Assembly: GCF_019455445.1 (NCBI RefSeq)
Contig: NZ_JAHWUS010000001.1
Location: 124,001 to 188,000, forward strand
DNA from: Pseudaquidulcibacter saccharophilus
GTDB taxonomy: Bacteria; Pseudomonadota; Alphaproteobacteria; Caulobacterales; Aquidulcibacteraceae
Direction of reading: 5' to 3'
Length of the DNA: 64,000 nt
Of the stretch, positions 18,173 to 26,810 are shown piece after piece. Position 1 is the stretch's first letter. Each line of letters opens with the position of its first letter. The position numbers and the translations under genes are program-made. Under the pieces are notes generated by a model, which saw only the letters and a list, made by a program, of their open reading frames with translations, had not been told where the DNA came from and made no database searches.

Positions 18173-18847
18173 ATGAACGAAAACAGCGATTTCATATGGC
18201 AAAACCAAAATATGTATAATGCCTGGGCCAAAGCCTATGATAATTATACCAATTCAACCGTGTTTTGCGATGAATTGCATTTCCCAAAACACTGGGCATT
18301 GTTGCCACCGTCGAAAATTCTTGAAATTGGCTGCGGCACAGGGCGACATACAAAAAAACTTGTTGATTTTGGGCATGAATTAACCGCGATTGATATTTCA
18401 GAAGGCATGCTGGAAATTGCCAAAAGCAAAATAAAAAGCGCGCAATTCATCCATGGTAATTTTCTTGAATATAATTTTAATGGGCAAAAATTCGATTTCA
18501 TTATTATGGCATTGGTGCTTGAACATTTGCCGGATAAAGAAATTGTTTTTGCCAAGATTGCCGAACTTTTGACTTCGGGTGGGAAATTATTTTTATCAGA
18601 AATCCACCACAGCCGCATGGAAAATGGTTCGGGGGCGCGTTTTACCGATGAAAATGGAAGCGAAATTCGCGCCGCTTCATTCACGCATAATAATGACGAT
18701 GTAATCAATTCCGCCACCAATCATGGCTTTGAGCTTGTTGCCAATGAAGTGGTTTACGGCACAAAAACCCTTGTTGAACATAATAAGGGTTGGGAAAAAT
18801 ATTCAGGCAAACCAATGATTGAGATTTTTGAGTTTTTAAAACCATAA
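18173..18847 (+). CDS. Class I SAM-dependent methyltransferase
   Basis: 224 residues from the ATG at 18173, which has AGGGG at good spacing; the frame is open further upstream without family similarity. Motif I is ILEIGCGTGRHTKKL, then ELTAIDISEGMLEIA (acidic motif II) and FDFIIMALVLEHLPD. This is the Methyltransf_11/25 type with a substrate-unknown C terminus. It stands between the divergent Gfo/Idh gene and ileS. Confidence 0.88.
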   Translation: MNENSDFIWQNQNMYNAWAKAYDNYTNSTVFCDELHFPKHWALLPPSKILEIGCGTGRHTKKLVDFGHELTAIDISEGMLEIAKSKIKSAQFIHGNFLEYNFNGQKFDFIIMALVLEHLPDKEIVFAKIAELLTSGGKLFLSEIHHSRMENGSGARFTDENGSEIRAASFTHNNDDVINSATNHGFELVANEVVYGTKTLVEHNKGWEKYSGKPMIEIFEFLKP

Positions 18848-18943
18848 TAATTCCGTCTCATCTGCCCCGATTATTTGCATTTTCTGTGACTGCTGCTAAT
18901 AGGTTTTTGCTGATTTAATCCACAAAACCATAAGTGACGAAAA

Positions 18944-21922
18944 TTGACCAATCAAGAAACTGAACAACGCGATTACCGCCCGACCATCTTTTTACCAGAT
19001 ACCCCGTTTCCAATGCGTGCGGGCTTGCCGGTAAAAGAAAAAGAAATCCTTGAAAAATGGGGTGTTACCACACTTTATAAGGAAATTCGTGCGGCATCTA
19101 AAACCAAACCAAAATGGGTTTTGCATGATGGCCCTCCGTATGCCAACGGTGGCATGCATATTGGGCACGCGCTAAATAATATCTTGAAAGATTTTATGAT
19201 ACGTTCACGCCAAATGGTTGGTTATGACGTTGATTATATCCCGGGTTGGGATTGTCATGGTCTGCCGATTGAATGGAAAGTTGAAGAAGAATTCCGCGCC
19301 CAAGGCCGTGATAAAAAAGATATTTCCCCATTAGAATTCCGCAAGGCATGCCGCGTTTACGCCAAAAAATGGGTCGAGATACAAAAGGCGGATCGTATCC
19401 GTATGGGTGTTGTTGGCGATTGGGACAATCCATATTTGACCATGAATTTCTCATCAGAGGCGGTGATTGCATCTGAATTTTTAAAAGTTGTGAAAAACGA
19501 ATTGGTGTTCCGTGGTTCTAAACCAATTATGTGGTCACCGGTTGAGCGCACCTCTTTGGCAGAGGCCGAGGTTGAATATCAAGAAAAAACCAGCCCGATG
19601 ATTTGGGTGAAGTTTCCGGTTGCTAAAGGTCTTGAAGATGCTTTTGTAATAATCTGGACCACAACCCCTTGGACGATTCCTGCAAACCGCGCGGTTTCAT
19701 ATTCCAAAAAGATTTCATATGGTCTTTATCAAATCGATGCAATCGAAGAAGGTCTTGAATTCACGCCATTTGCAATTGTTGGCGAAAAAATCGTGGTTGC
19801 CGATAAATTGGCCGAAGATATTTTCAAAAATGCCAAGGTTGCCAAATTTACCCGTCTTTCTGATGTGAACCCTGAAGGCATTACTTGCGACCACCCACTT
19901 AAAAATTGGGAAGGGGCAAATGGTGGCTATCAATTCCCTGTCCCACTGATTGCAGGCGAACACGTTACCGATGATGCAGGTACAGGTTTTGTGCATACCG
20001 CGCCATCGCATGGTGTAGATGACTATTTGGTTTGGTTAAAGCATGGCCTGCCACAATCTGAAATCCCATTCACCGTTGATGAAGAAGGTCGATTAACCAA
20101 AGAAGCCCCAGGCTTTGAAGGTGCATTAATCATGCAAATCGAAGGCAAGGCAAAAGACATCGGCAAAGAGGGTGATGCCAACCCACGCGTTCTTGATGCC
20201 CTTAAGGCAACCGGCAATCTACTTGCTATGGGTCGCCTTAAACACCAATATCCACATTCTTGGCGTTCACGCGCACCGCTTATTTATCGCAACACACCGC
20301 AATGGTTTATCGCAATGGATAAGGCGGTTGATGCATTGGGCGGCAAAACCCTTCGTGAGGTTGCGCTTTCTGAAATTGATAAAACCGATTGGGGTAATGC
20401 AGCCGCCAAAGGGCGGATTGAAACCATGGTTCGCGAACGCCCAGATTGGTTGATTTCGCGTCAACGCGCATGGGGCGTGCCAATTGCATTATTTGTAAAC
20501 AAGGCAACCCAAGAAGTCCTTATGGATGATGAGGTTAACGCCCGCATTATCACCGCAATGGAAGTTGACGGTGCGGATGCGTGGTATGACAAGCCAGCAC
20601 AATATTTCCTTGGCGATAAATATAAGGCAGAAGATTTTGAACAAATCCACGATATTCTTGATGTGTGGTTTGATTCAGGCTCTACCCATGCTTTCGTTCT
20701 TGAAAGCCGTGATACGTTACCGCGCCCTGCGAATATGTATCTTGAAGGTACGGATCAGCACCGTGGTTGGTTCCAATCATCATTGTTGGAATCATGCGCA
20801 ACCCGTGGCGTTGCACCATATAAACAAGTGCGCACACACGGTATGACGGTTGACGACAAGGGTCGTAAAATGTCCAAATCATTGGGCAATGGTATCGAGC
20901 CACAGGATATTGCCAACCAAAACGGTATTGAAATTTTGCGTGTTTTATTTGCAAGCGCCGATTACACCCAAGAGCTTGCACTTGGTAAAACCATGATTTC
21001 ACAAGCATCGGAAACTTATCGTAAATTACGCAACACAATTCGTTATATCCTTGCATCCACCAAAGATTTTAATGAAAAAGATTTGGTTGCCTATGGTGAT
21101 TTGCCATTCCTTGAACAATGGGTTTTGGCTCGTACCGCACAAGTTGATGAAGAAGTGCGCAAAGCATATGATACCTATGACTTTAAAGAGGCGCTTTCGG
21201 CAATTTCCGATTTTGCCAACCTTGATTTATCAGCATTCTTTGTGGATGTGCGTAAAGATGCACTTTATTGCGACCCACTAAACAGCAAGAAGCGCCGTGC
21301 GGCACAAACCGTTCTTAGCATTCTATTCAAACGCTTCTTAACTTGGCTTGCGCCAATCTGTCCATTCACCACAGAAGAGGCATGGGGCATTGCCAAACCA
21401 GAGGCGGGCTCGGTGCATTTATTGGTGCTTGAAGATGTACCAAGTGAATGGAATGACGCTGCGGTATTAGAACGCATGGAAAAATTGCGGGAATTCCGTA
21501 AAGCGGTAACTGGTCTACTTGAATTACGTCGTGCTGACAAAGTAATTAGTTCTTCTCTAGAGGCAACACTAGATATTTACTCTAAAGATGGAGGTTTTTT
21601 AAATAGCTTATCAAGCTACCTACAAACTGAAGATATTGGCTTAATGCAAGAAACTCTTGAAGAACTTCTAATAGTTTCCAATGTAAAAATTCATACTAGT
21701 GAGTTTAATTTTAAAGGCAATGAAGATAAAGATTCGGTGGGGTTTGATATTAATCATTTCATGCACGGGATAGTTCTGGTTTTTGGAACTGCGGTTAGTA
21801 GAAATCTTGTTAAATGCCGCCGTTCATGGAAATATTTTGACCCTAAAACTGCACATCCAAACTTCCCCGACATTACCCCACGTGATGCCGAGGCGGTTTT
21901 ATATTGGGAATCAATTCAATAG
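18944..21922 (+). CDS. ileS: Isoleucyl-tRNA synthetase
   Basis: 992-residue class Ia synthetase charging tRNA-Ile. HIGH is in GGMHIGHALNNIL (about residue 71) and KMSKS in RKMSKSLGN, with the editing domain between (WTTTPWTIPANRA, GTGFVHTAPSHG). A stop lies three codons upstream and the first in-frame start is TTG at 18944, giving an N terminus that matches relatives (IFLPDTPFPMRAGLP). The C-terminal KCRRSW region is intact but lacks an obvious zinc-binding cysteine set. Bases about 21540-21800 have visibly different, AT-rich codon use. Confidence 0.96.
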   Translation: MTNQETEQRDYRPTIFLPDTPFPMRAGLPVKEKEILEKWGVTTLYKEIRAASKTKPKWVLHDGPPYANGGMHIGHALNNILKDFMIRSRQMVGYDVDYIPGWDCHGLPIEWKVEEEFRAQGRDKKDISPLEFRKACRVYAKKWVEIQKADRIRMGVVGDWDNPYLTMNFSSEAVIASEFLKVVKNELVFRGSKPIMWSPVERTSLAEAEVEYQEKTSPMIWVKFPVAKGLEDAFVIIWTTTPWTIPANRAVSYSKKISYGLYQIDAIEEGLEFTPFAIVGEKIVVADKLAEDIFKNAKVAKFTRLSDVNPEGITCDHPLKNWEGANGGYQFPVPLIAGEHVTDDAGTGFVHTAPSHGVDDYLVWLKHGLPQSEIPFTVDEEGRLTKEAPGFEGALIMQIEGKAKDIGKEGDANPRVLDALKATGNLLAMGRLKHQYPHSWRSRAPLIYRNTPQWFIAMDKAVDALGGKTLREVALSEIDKTDWGNAAAKGRIETMVRERPDWLISRQRAWGVPIALFVNKATQEVLMDDEVNARIITAMEVDGADAWYDKPAQYFLGDKYKAEDFEQIHDILDVWFDSGSTHAFVLESRDTLPRPANMYLEGTDQHRGWFQSSLLESCATRGVAPYKQVRTHGMTVDDKGRKMSKSLGNGIEPQDIANQNGIEILRVLFASADYTQELALGKTMISQASETYRKLRNTIRYILASTKDFNEKDLVAYGDLPFLEQWVLARTAQVDEEVRKAYDTYDFKEALSAISDFANLDLSAFFVDVRKDALYCDPLNSKKRRAAQTVLSILFKRFLTWLAPICPFTTEEAWGIAKPEAGSVHLLVLEDVPSEWNDAAVLERMEKLREFRKAVTGLLELRRADKVISSSLEATLDIYSKDGGFLNSLSSYLQTEDIGLMQETLEELLIVSNVKIHTSEFNFKGNEDKDSVGFDINHFMHGIVLVFGTAVSRNLVKCRRSWKYFDPKTAHPNFPDITPRDAEAVLYWESIQ

Positions 21923-21933
21923 GAAAAACATAA

Positions 21934-22668
21934 GTGTTCAATTATCTTGCCAACCCAGAAAGATTTAGTCGCTTTGCCAAATGGGCATATCCATTGCTGT
22001 TGGTATTGGGTATTGTTACCTTGGCTGTTGGCACGGTTTGGTCGCTTTTATATGCCCCTGCGGATTATCAGCAATCGCAAAGTGCACGTATTATGTTTAT
22101 CCACGTGCCGGCGGCATGGATTGCCACTTTTGCCTATGCCACAATGGCGGTGGCAAGTGTGATTTTTCTTGTTTGGCGGCATAATTTGGCGGACTTGGGC
22201 GCACGTGCGGCGGCAGAAATTGGTGCGGCATTCACTTTCCTTTGCCTTGTAACCGGATCAATTTGGGGTCGCCCAACCTGGGGAACATGGTGGGAATGGG
22301 ATGGACGCTTAACATCCGTATTGGTGTTGTTTTTCCTATATCTTGGCTATCTTGCCCTTAGAAGTTCAATTGATGATGAGCAAAAGGCAGGAAGAGCGGC
22401 CGCAATTCTTTGCCTTGTAGGTTCAATCAATATTCCAATCATTCGTTATTCAGTTGTATGGTGGAACACATTGCACCAACCGGCCGCAATTATTCGCAAA
22501 GGTGGGCCATCAATTCACCCTGAATTATTATACCCGCTTTTGGTAATGGGTATTGCCTTTATGCTTTTGTTTGGGGCATCATTAATTGGGCGAACCAAAG
22601 CATTATTAATGGCGAAACGCGCCAAGAACCTAGAAGCCAAATTAGTTTATTCAGGTGAAAATCAATGA
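21934..22668 (+). CDS. ccmC: Heme export protein CcmC
   Basis: 244-residue inner-membrane protein of cytochrome c maturation system I that presents heme to CcmE. Six hydrophobic segments and the tryptophan-rich periplasmic motif WGTWWEWDGRLTS are diagnostic, along with conserved His (IHVPAAW; WWNTLHQPA). The start is GTG with AGGA upstream, 11 bases after the ileS stop. Overlaps ccmD by ATGA. The ccmA, ccmB, ccmE, ccmF and ccmH genes are not in this window. Confidence 0.96.
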   Translation: MFNYLANPERFSRFAKWAYPLLLVLGIVTLAVGTVWSLLYAPADYQQSQSARIMFIHVPAAWIATFAYATMAVASVIFLVWRHNLADLGARAAAEIGAAFTFLCLVTGSIWGRPTWGTWWEWDGRLTSVLVLFFLYLGYLALRSSIDDEQKAGRAAAILCLVGSINIPIIRYSVVWWNTLHQPAAIIRKGGPSIHPELLYPLLVMGIAFMLLFGASLIGRTKALLMAKRAKNLEAKLVYSGENQ

Positions 22669-22865
22669 CGCCGCAATTCCATAATTTACAAGAATTAATC
22701 GCAATGGATGGCTATGGCGGCTATGTATGGACTGCATGGGGTCTGTCGTTTTTGGTCGTTATTTTCTCACTTGTTTTTCCATATCTTGCGCAAAAGAAAT
22801 GGCAAAAAAGGGTTTCCGAACTAGAGGCATTATTGGCGGCAAAGAGAAAAAATGAAAAAAATTAA
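22665..22865 (+). CDS. ccmD: Heme exporter protein CcmD
   Basis: 66-residue single-pass membrane protein; a hydrophobic helix (VWTAWGLSFLVVIFSLVF) is followed by a basic, charged tail. It matches CcmD in length, the MDGYGGYVW motif and position between ccmC and ccmG. It helps release holo-CcmE from CcmABC. It overlaps both neighbours. Confidence 0.93.
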   Translation: MTPQFHNLQELIAMDGYGGYVWTAWGLSFLVVIFSLVFPYLAQKKWQKRVSELEALLAAKRKNEKN

Positions 22866-23367
22866 TCCAATTGCATTCCTTCCATTTTTGGTTTTCGTTG
22901 CCATCGGTGCAATGTTTGTTTATGGCATGTGGGGCAAGCGGGTCGATAAAAATATTAGCCCGTTAATTGGCAAGCCACTGCCAACCATTACTAGTTTTAC
23001 CATTGATAATAAAGAATATGCCATAAAGGCCGATGGCAAGCCGAAAATTATAAACTTTTTTGCTTCTTGGTGCGTTCCTTGTCGGGCCGAGCATAAACAA
23101 TTATTACAAATGTCTGCCGAACAAGGGTTTGATCTTATTGGCGTTGCCTATGAGGACAAGCCACAAAATATCGCCAATTATCTTGATGAACTTGGCAACC
23201 CTTATCATATCGTATTGATTGATTTGCACGGTGCGGCGGGTTCAACCCTTGGGCTTTCTGGCGTTCCTGAAACTTATGTTGTCGGCTCTGACGGTATTAT
23301 TAAATACAAGCATAAGGGTGAAATTACCCCCGCTGATGCGCCAAAGCTAATTGGTATGGCAAAATAA
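22852..23367 (+). CDS. ccmG: Thiol:disulfide interchange protein CcmG/DsbE
   Basis: 171-residue membrane-anchored periplasmic thioredoxin that keeps apocytochrome c cysteines reduced. An N-terminal anchor (residues 7-24), active site FFASWCVPCRAEH, and later GVPETYVVGSDGI with the cis-Pro of the fold. It overlaps ccmD by 14 bases and ends the gene set. Confidence 0.95.
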   Translation: MKKINPIAFLPFLVFVAIGAMFVYGMWGKRVDKNISPLIGKPLPTITSFTIDNKEYAIKADGKPKIINFFASWCVPCRAEHKQLLQMSAEQGFDLIGVAYEDKPQNIANYLDELGNPYHIVLIDLHGAAGSTLGLSGVPETYVVGSDGIIKYKHKGEITPADAPKLIGMAK

Positions 23368-23380
23368 TAATTTACATCCC

Positions 23381-23526
23381 AAAAAACGTTAGCGCGCGAA
23401 CTTTGGTGGTTCGCGCGCATGACGTATTTAGCGTCCTTACCGGGAGGGGAAACCGGTTAGTGAGAACTATAAAAGCCGGAGAATGTGGTCGATATTGCCA
23501 AGCTTTTTGTTAGCTCCCTAACTGGT
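23381..23526 (-). ncRNA. Candidate trans-acting small RNA with C-rich anti-Shine-Dalgarno loop
   Basis: The ccmG-lolA gap holds a self-contained minus-strand unit. A promoter-like pair lies at 23530-23558, then a rod formed by CCAGTTAG-GAG pairing with CTC-CTAACCGG and inner AAAAGC/GCTTTT pairing. Next is a hairpin ACCGG-TTTCCCCTC-CCGGT at 23439-23457 whose loop can pair with ribosome binding sites. Last comes GCGCGCGAAC/GTTCGCGCGC (23392-23418) followed by TAACG and six T, a textbook terminator on this strand. C-rich hairpin loops are a hallmark of alphaproteobacterial sRNAs. No known Rfam family was recognised; it does not look like 6S, SRP, RNase P or tmRNA. Confidence 0.6.
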
Positions 23527-23529
23527 ACA

Positions 23530-23558
23530 AATATGACACAGCAAAATATTTAATGCAA
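23530..23558 (-). promoter_or_regulatory. Putative promoter of the sRNA
   Basis: On the minus strand TTGCAT (23553-23558) and CATATT (23530-23535) are separated by exactly 17 bases, a moderate sigma70-type match. Transcription would begin near 23526. A GTGACA-N4-TGTCAC palindrome at 23583-23598 lies just upstream and could be an activator site. Confidence 0.45.
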
Positions 23559-23621
23559 GTAAAAAATAATTAATTACTGCATGTGACAGATTTGTCACGT
23601 TTTGACGTGTTTTACGGCTCT

Positions 23622-24278
23622 TTATTTGCCATTGCCGCTTTTTATCTGGTTGTTGCGTGGGTCTGGGATTACAAATAATTTGTCCGATAGGCCACTTGCC
23701 ACTTTAACATCGCTTAATTTAACGTATGTCATCTGATTCTGTTGGTTAATAACCGCCCATTCACGCAATTGCATATCGCCATTAAAAACGATTCGTAATT
23801 CGCCTTGGGTTTTTTTCTTTTTATCGCGCAAACTAACGACATAAGAATCGCCAACTTTTACAACATCGGTAACGTTCAATTCTTTACCAATATCAACCTT
23901 GGACTTAAGCAAGAAATATAATGGGGTCGATTGCAAAGGATATTGATTGAGGTTTTTAAGACGACGATTAGTAACCCCAACATTTGTGCCATTTGAAACC
24001 ATCAATAGTGCAGATGGCGCATTATATTCAAACCGCATTTTGCCAGGGCGGGAGATATAGAACTTACCACTAGAGATAGACAAATCAGGATTTCTTTGGG
24101 TGAAATTGCCCTCTAATTTGCCGATTGAATTAATTGCCTTATTGACGTCATCAATCACTTTCTGGCGTGCCGCGCCCTGAACATCTTGTACAGTTGGTGC
24201 CGCAACCACATTATTAGTGACCATAGATGCAAAGCCGCACAGAATTAGCGCGCCATATCCAATAATTTTTTTATTCAT
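23622..24278 (-). CDS. lolA: Outer-membrane lipoprotein carrier protein LolA
   Basis: 218 residues with a signal peptide ending near NNVVAAP. LolA shuttles lipoproteins across the periplasm from LolCDE to the outer membrane. Seen are LEGNFTQRNPDLSISSGKFYISRPGKMRFEYN, the conserved core of the family (in two parts: GNFTQ and RPGKMRFEY), then a beta-rich body. It lies 24 bases downstream of ftsK on the same strand, an arrangement common in alphaproteobacteria. Confidence 0.9.
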   Translation of the reverse strand: MNKKIIGYGALILCGFASMVTNNVVAAPTVQDVQGAARQKVIDDVNKAINSIGKLEGNFTQRNPDLSISSGKFYISRPGKMRFEYNAPSALLMVSNGTNVGVTNRRLKNLNQYPLQSTPLYFLLKSKVDIGKELNVTDVVKVGDSYVVSLRDKKKKTQGELRIVFNGDMQLREWAVINQQNQMTYVKLSDVKVASGLSDKLFVIPDPRNNQIKSGNGK

Positions 24279-24302
24279 TATAACCTCTGTTCACCTGAAA
24301 CA

Positions 24303-26669
24303 TTACATATTGTGGTCTGGTAACAGAATTTGCCGCCTTCCCACATGGTCCGCAGCTGAAATCATGCCTTCGCGTTCAAGCCTGTCAACCAAATCTGCGG
24401 CGCGGTTATAGCCAATGCTTAACTTACGCTGCAAATATGATGTCGAGACTTTACGGTCACGCGCAATAATTTCAACCGCCTTATCAAACAACTCATCACC
24501 TGAATTAGATGAGAATGTTGGGTTCATGTCCCCTTCATCATCATCAATATTGGTGATATCATCAAAATATTGCGGCTTTCCTTGCGCTTTTAATGCGGCA
24601 ACAATTTGTCCAACTTCCTTATCAGATACGAAAGGTCCGTGAAGACGCGTAGTTTTTCCACCATTTTCAACAAACAACAAATCACCTTGGCCAAGCAATT
24701 GTTCGGCCCCGCCATCAAAACCAAGAATAACACGACTGTCGGTTTTTGAGGTTACCATATAAGAAATACGGGTTGGGAAGTTTGCCTTGATTGTACCAGT
24801 GATAACGTCAACCGATGGCCTTTGGGTTGCGGTAATAAGGTGGATGCCAACCGCCCGCGCCATTTGCGCAAGACGTTGTACAAGACCCTCAATTTCCTTG
24901 CCGGCAATCATCATCAAATCGGCCATCTCGTCGATTACTACAACGATGAACGGCATATGGCGAAGTTCAAGCACGTGTTTTTCGTAAATAATCTGTCCAG
25001 TTTCACGGTCGAAGCCGGTTTTTTGCATAATTTCGATTACTTCGCCATTCTTATTGGCCTGTGCCGCACGTTCATTATAATTATTAATGTTACGAACCCC
25101 AAGTTCAGACATAAGGCGATAGCGGTTTTCCATTTCGCGCACCGCCCATTTAAGTGCGGCAACTGCCTTCTTCGGATCGGTCACAACTGGCGTTAAAAGA
25201 TGCGGAATATCATTATAAACCGACAATTCAACCATTTTGGGGTCAATCATGATAAAGCGGCATTGATCGGGTGTAAGACGATAAAGCATTGAAAGAATCA
25301 TTGCGTTAATACCAACCGACTTACCAGAACCAGTAGTACCCGCAATCAACAAATGCGGCATCTTTGTAAGGTCGGCAACCCATGGTTCGCCGCCAATTGT
25401 TTCACCAAGCGCCATTGGCAATTGTGCCTTACCACTTAGATAGCCTTCAGAAGTTAGAAGGCTTCTTAAATATACCGCTTCACGGGTTGAGTTTGGTAAT
25501 TCAATACCAATCGCATTCTTACCTTTTACCACCGCAACACGGGCAGAAATCGCAGACATTGAACGCGCAATATCATCGGCAAGGCTGATAACACTTTGTG
25601 ATTTTATACCCGCAGCAGGCTCTAATTCATAAAGCGTAACCACAGGACCAGGGCGCACATTAATAATTTCACCCTTTACCTTATATTGCTCTAAAACGTT
25701 CATCAAAAGGTGGGCATTTTGACGAAGCGCCGCCGGATCATGCGATTGTTTTCTTATTTCTGGCTTTTGCAATAAATCAAGACGTGGCAATTCAAACTCA
25801 CCGCTGCTTCCAAAAGGAAGGCTTTGCTGAATTTCAATATCCGGCGCAGCCGCCTTACCTTTTTTAGGCATCTCAACCGCAAACTTACCCAATTTTGCAT
25901 TTTCAGTTTTTGGGATAGCAATATTTATATCTTTGTTTTCTGCTTTATTACGGCGAGTATTAATAGGCTCATCCGATTTTGGTGCAGCCTCTGGCGCAGT
26001 TTTTTTCATTTTTTTGCGCGGCGCAGGACTAAATAAATTGTCCCATGCAACCCTAAGGCCAGCCCAGTAATATCCCGCACTATCAACCGCGCCATCAATA
26101 TCACGAAGCCTTAGATTAAAGACAAAATAGGCACAAACCAAAAATCCCGCAAAGGCCAAAATTCCAAAAACCGCTTTTGACCACCAAACACCGCCAAATG
26201 CAAAGGTAAACAAGCCCAAAATACCATCACCGACAAGTCCGCCAAAACCACTTGCAAATGGCCAATTTGCACTTGGTGGCATAGCAGAAAACACCGCAGA
26301 TAATAATAAAAGCCCAATTACACCAAGCACCAAACGAAGATTACCGCTCTTGATATTATTAGGGCCTTTTATAAGGGCAAAAATAGATGCACCAGCAGCA
26401 AGAATAATGAATGGGACCGAGCTAAGGCCAAAAAATTGCATCATAATATCGGCAAAATTTGCGCCAATCGCGCCCAACCAATTTTTGATTATGCCTTCTG
26501 ATGCCACATTAAAGCTAGGGTCAGTTGAAGAATAAGAAATATTTGCCAATAAACCGCAAATAGACAAGAGGAAAAACAAACCCAAACCAAAATCACGGAT
26601 AAGCCTGTCCTTTAACGGCATTGCACCGAATTTCGAACCTGTATCTTTTGACTTTGCCCAACTAGCCAT
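24303..26669 (-). CDS. ftsK: DNA translocase FtsK
   Basis: 788 residues from the ATG at 26669, chosen over 26702 because AAAGGA precedes it and MASWAKSKD fits. Residues ~25-180 contain four hydrophobic helices that anchor it at the septum. A charged linker follows (~residues 210-310), then the RecA-like motor with Walker A (AGTTGSGKSVGIN, ~residue 445) and Walker B (PFIVVVIDEMADLM). The C-terminal gamma winged helix (STSYLQRKLSIGYNRAADLVDRLE) reads KOPS sites. It moves chromosome DNA during division. The linker is short compared with E. coli FtsK. Confidence 0.96.
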   Translation of the reverse strand: MASWAKSKDTGSKFGAMPLKDRLIRDFGLGLFFLLSICGLLANISYSSTDPSFNVASEGIIKNWLGAIGANFADIMMQFFGLSSVPFIILAAGASIFALIKGPNNIKSGNLRLVLGVIGLLLLSAVFSAMPPSANWPFASGFGGLVGDGILGLFTFAFGGVWWSKAVFGILAFAGFLVCAYFVFNLRLRDIDGAVDSAGYYWAGLRVAWDNLFSPAPRKKMKKTAPEAAPKSDEPINTRRNKAENKDINIAIPKTENAKLGKFAVEMPKKGKAAAPDIEIQQSLPFGSSGEFELPRLDLLQKPEIRKQSHDPAALRQNAHLLMNVLEQYKVKGEIINVRPGPVVTLYELEPAAGIKSQSVISLADDIARSMSAISARVAVVKGKNAIGIELPNSTREAVYLRSLLTSEGYLSGKAQLPMALGETIGGEPWVADLTKMPHLLIAGTTGSGKSVGINAMILSMLYRLTPDQCRFIMIDPKMVELSVYNDIPHLLTPVVTDPKKAVAALKWAVREMENRYRLMSELGVRNINNYNERAAQANKNGEVIEIMQKTGFDRETGQIIYEKHVLELRHMPFIVVVIDEMADLMMIAGKEIEGLVQRLAQMARAVGIHLITATQRPSVDVITGTIKANFPTRISYMVTSKTDSRVILGFDGGAEQLLGQGDLLFVENGGKTTRLHGPFVSDKEVGQIVAALKAQGKPQYFDDITNIDDDEGDMNPTFSSNSGDELFDKAVEIIARDRKVSTSYLQRKLSIGYNRAADLVDRLEREGMISAADHVGRRQILLPDHNM

Positions 26670-26810
26670 TATTTTTCCTTTAAAAACACCAAAAGCCCGC
26701 AAAAACGGGTATGCTAATCCTAGCTAAACATGGTTTACCAGAGGTTAAGACCTGTAAATTCAAGCGACATTTTCTTGTTTTATTTTTTGAAAATCTGCTA
26801 AAAGGAAAAT

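Noticed and set aside
23381-23526. 6S, SRP, RNase P or tmRNA identity for the ccmG-lolA RNA
   Set aside because: None of the conserved cores (for example the GGAAGCAG-type SRP loop or the RNase P GAGGAAAGUC) is present.
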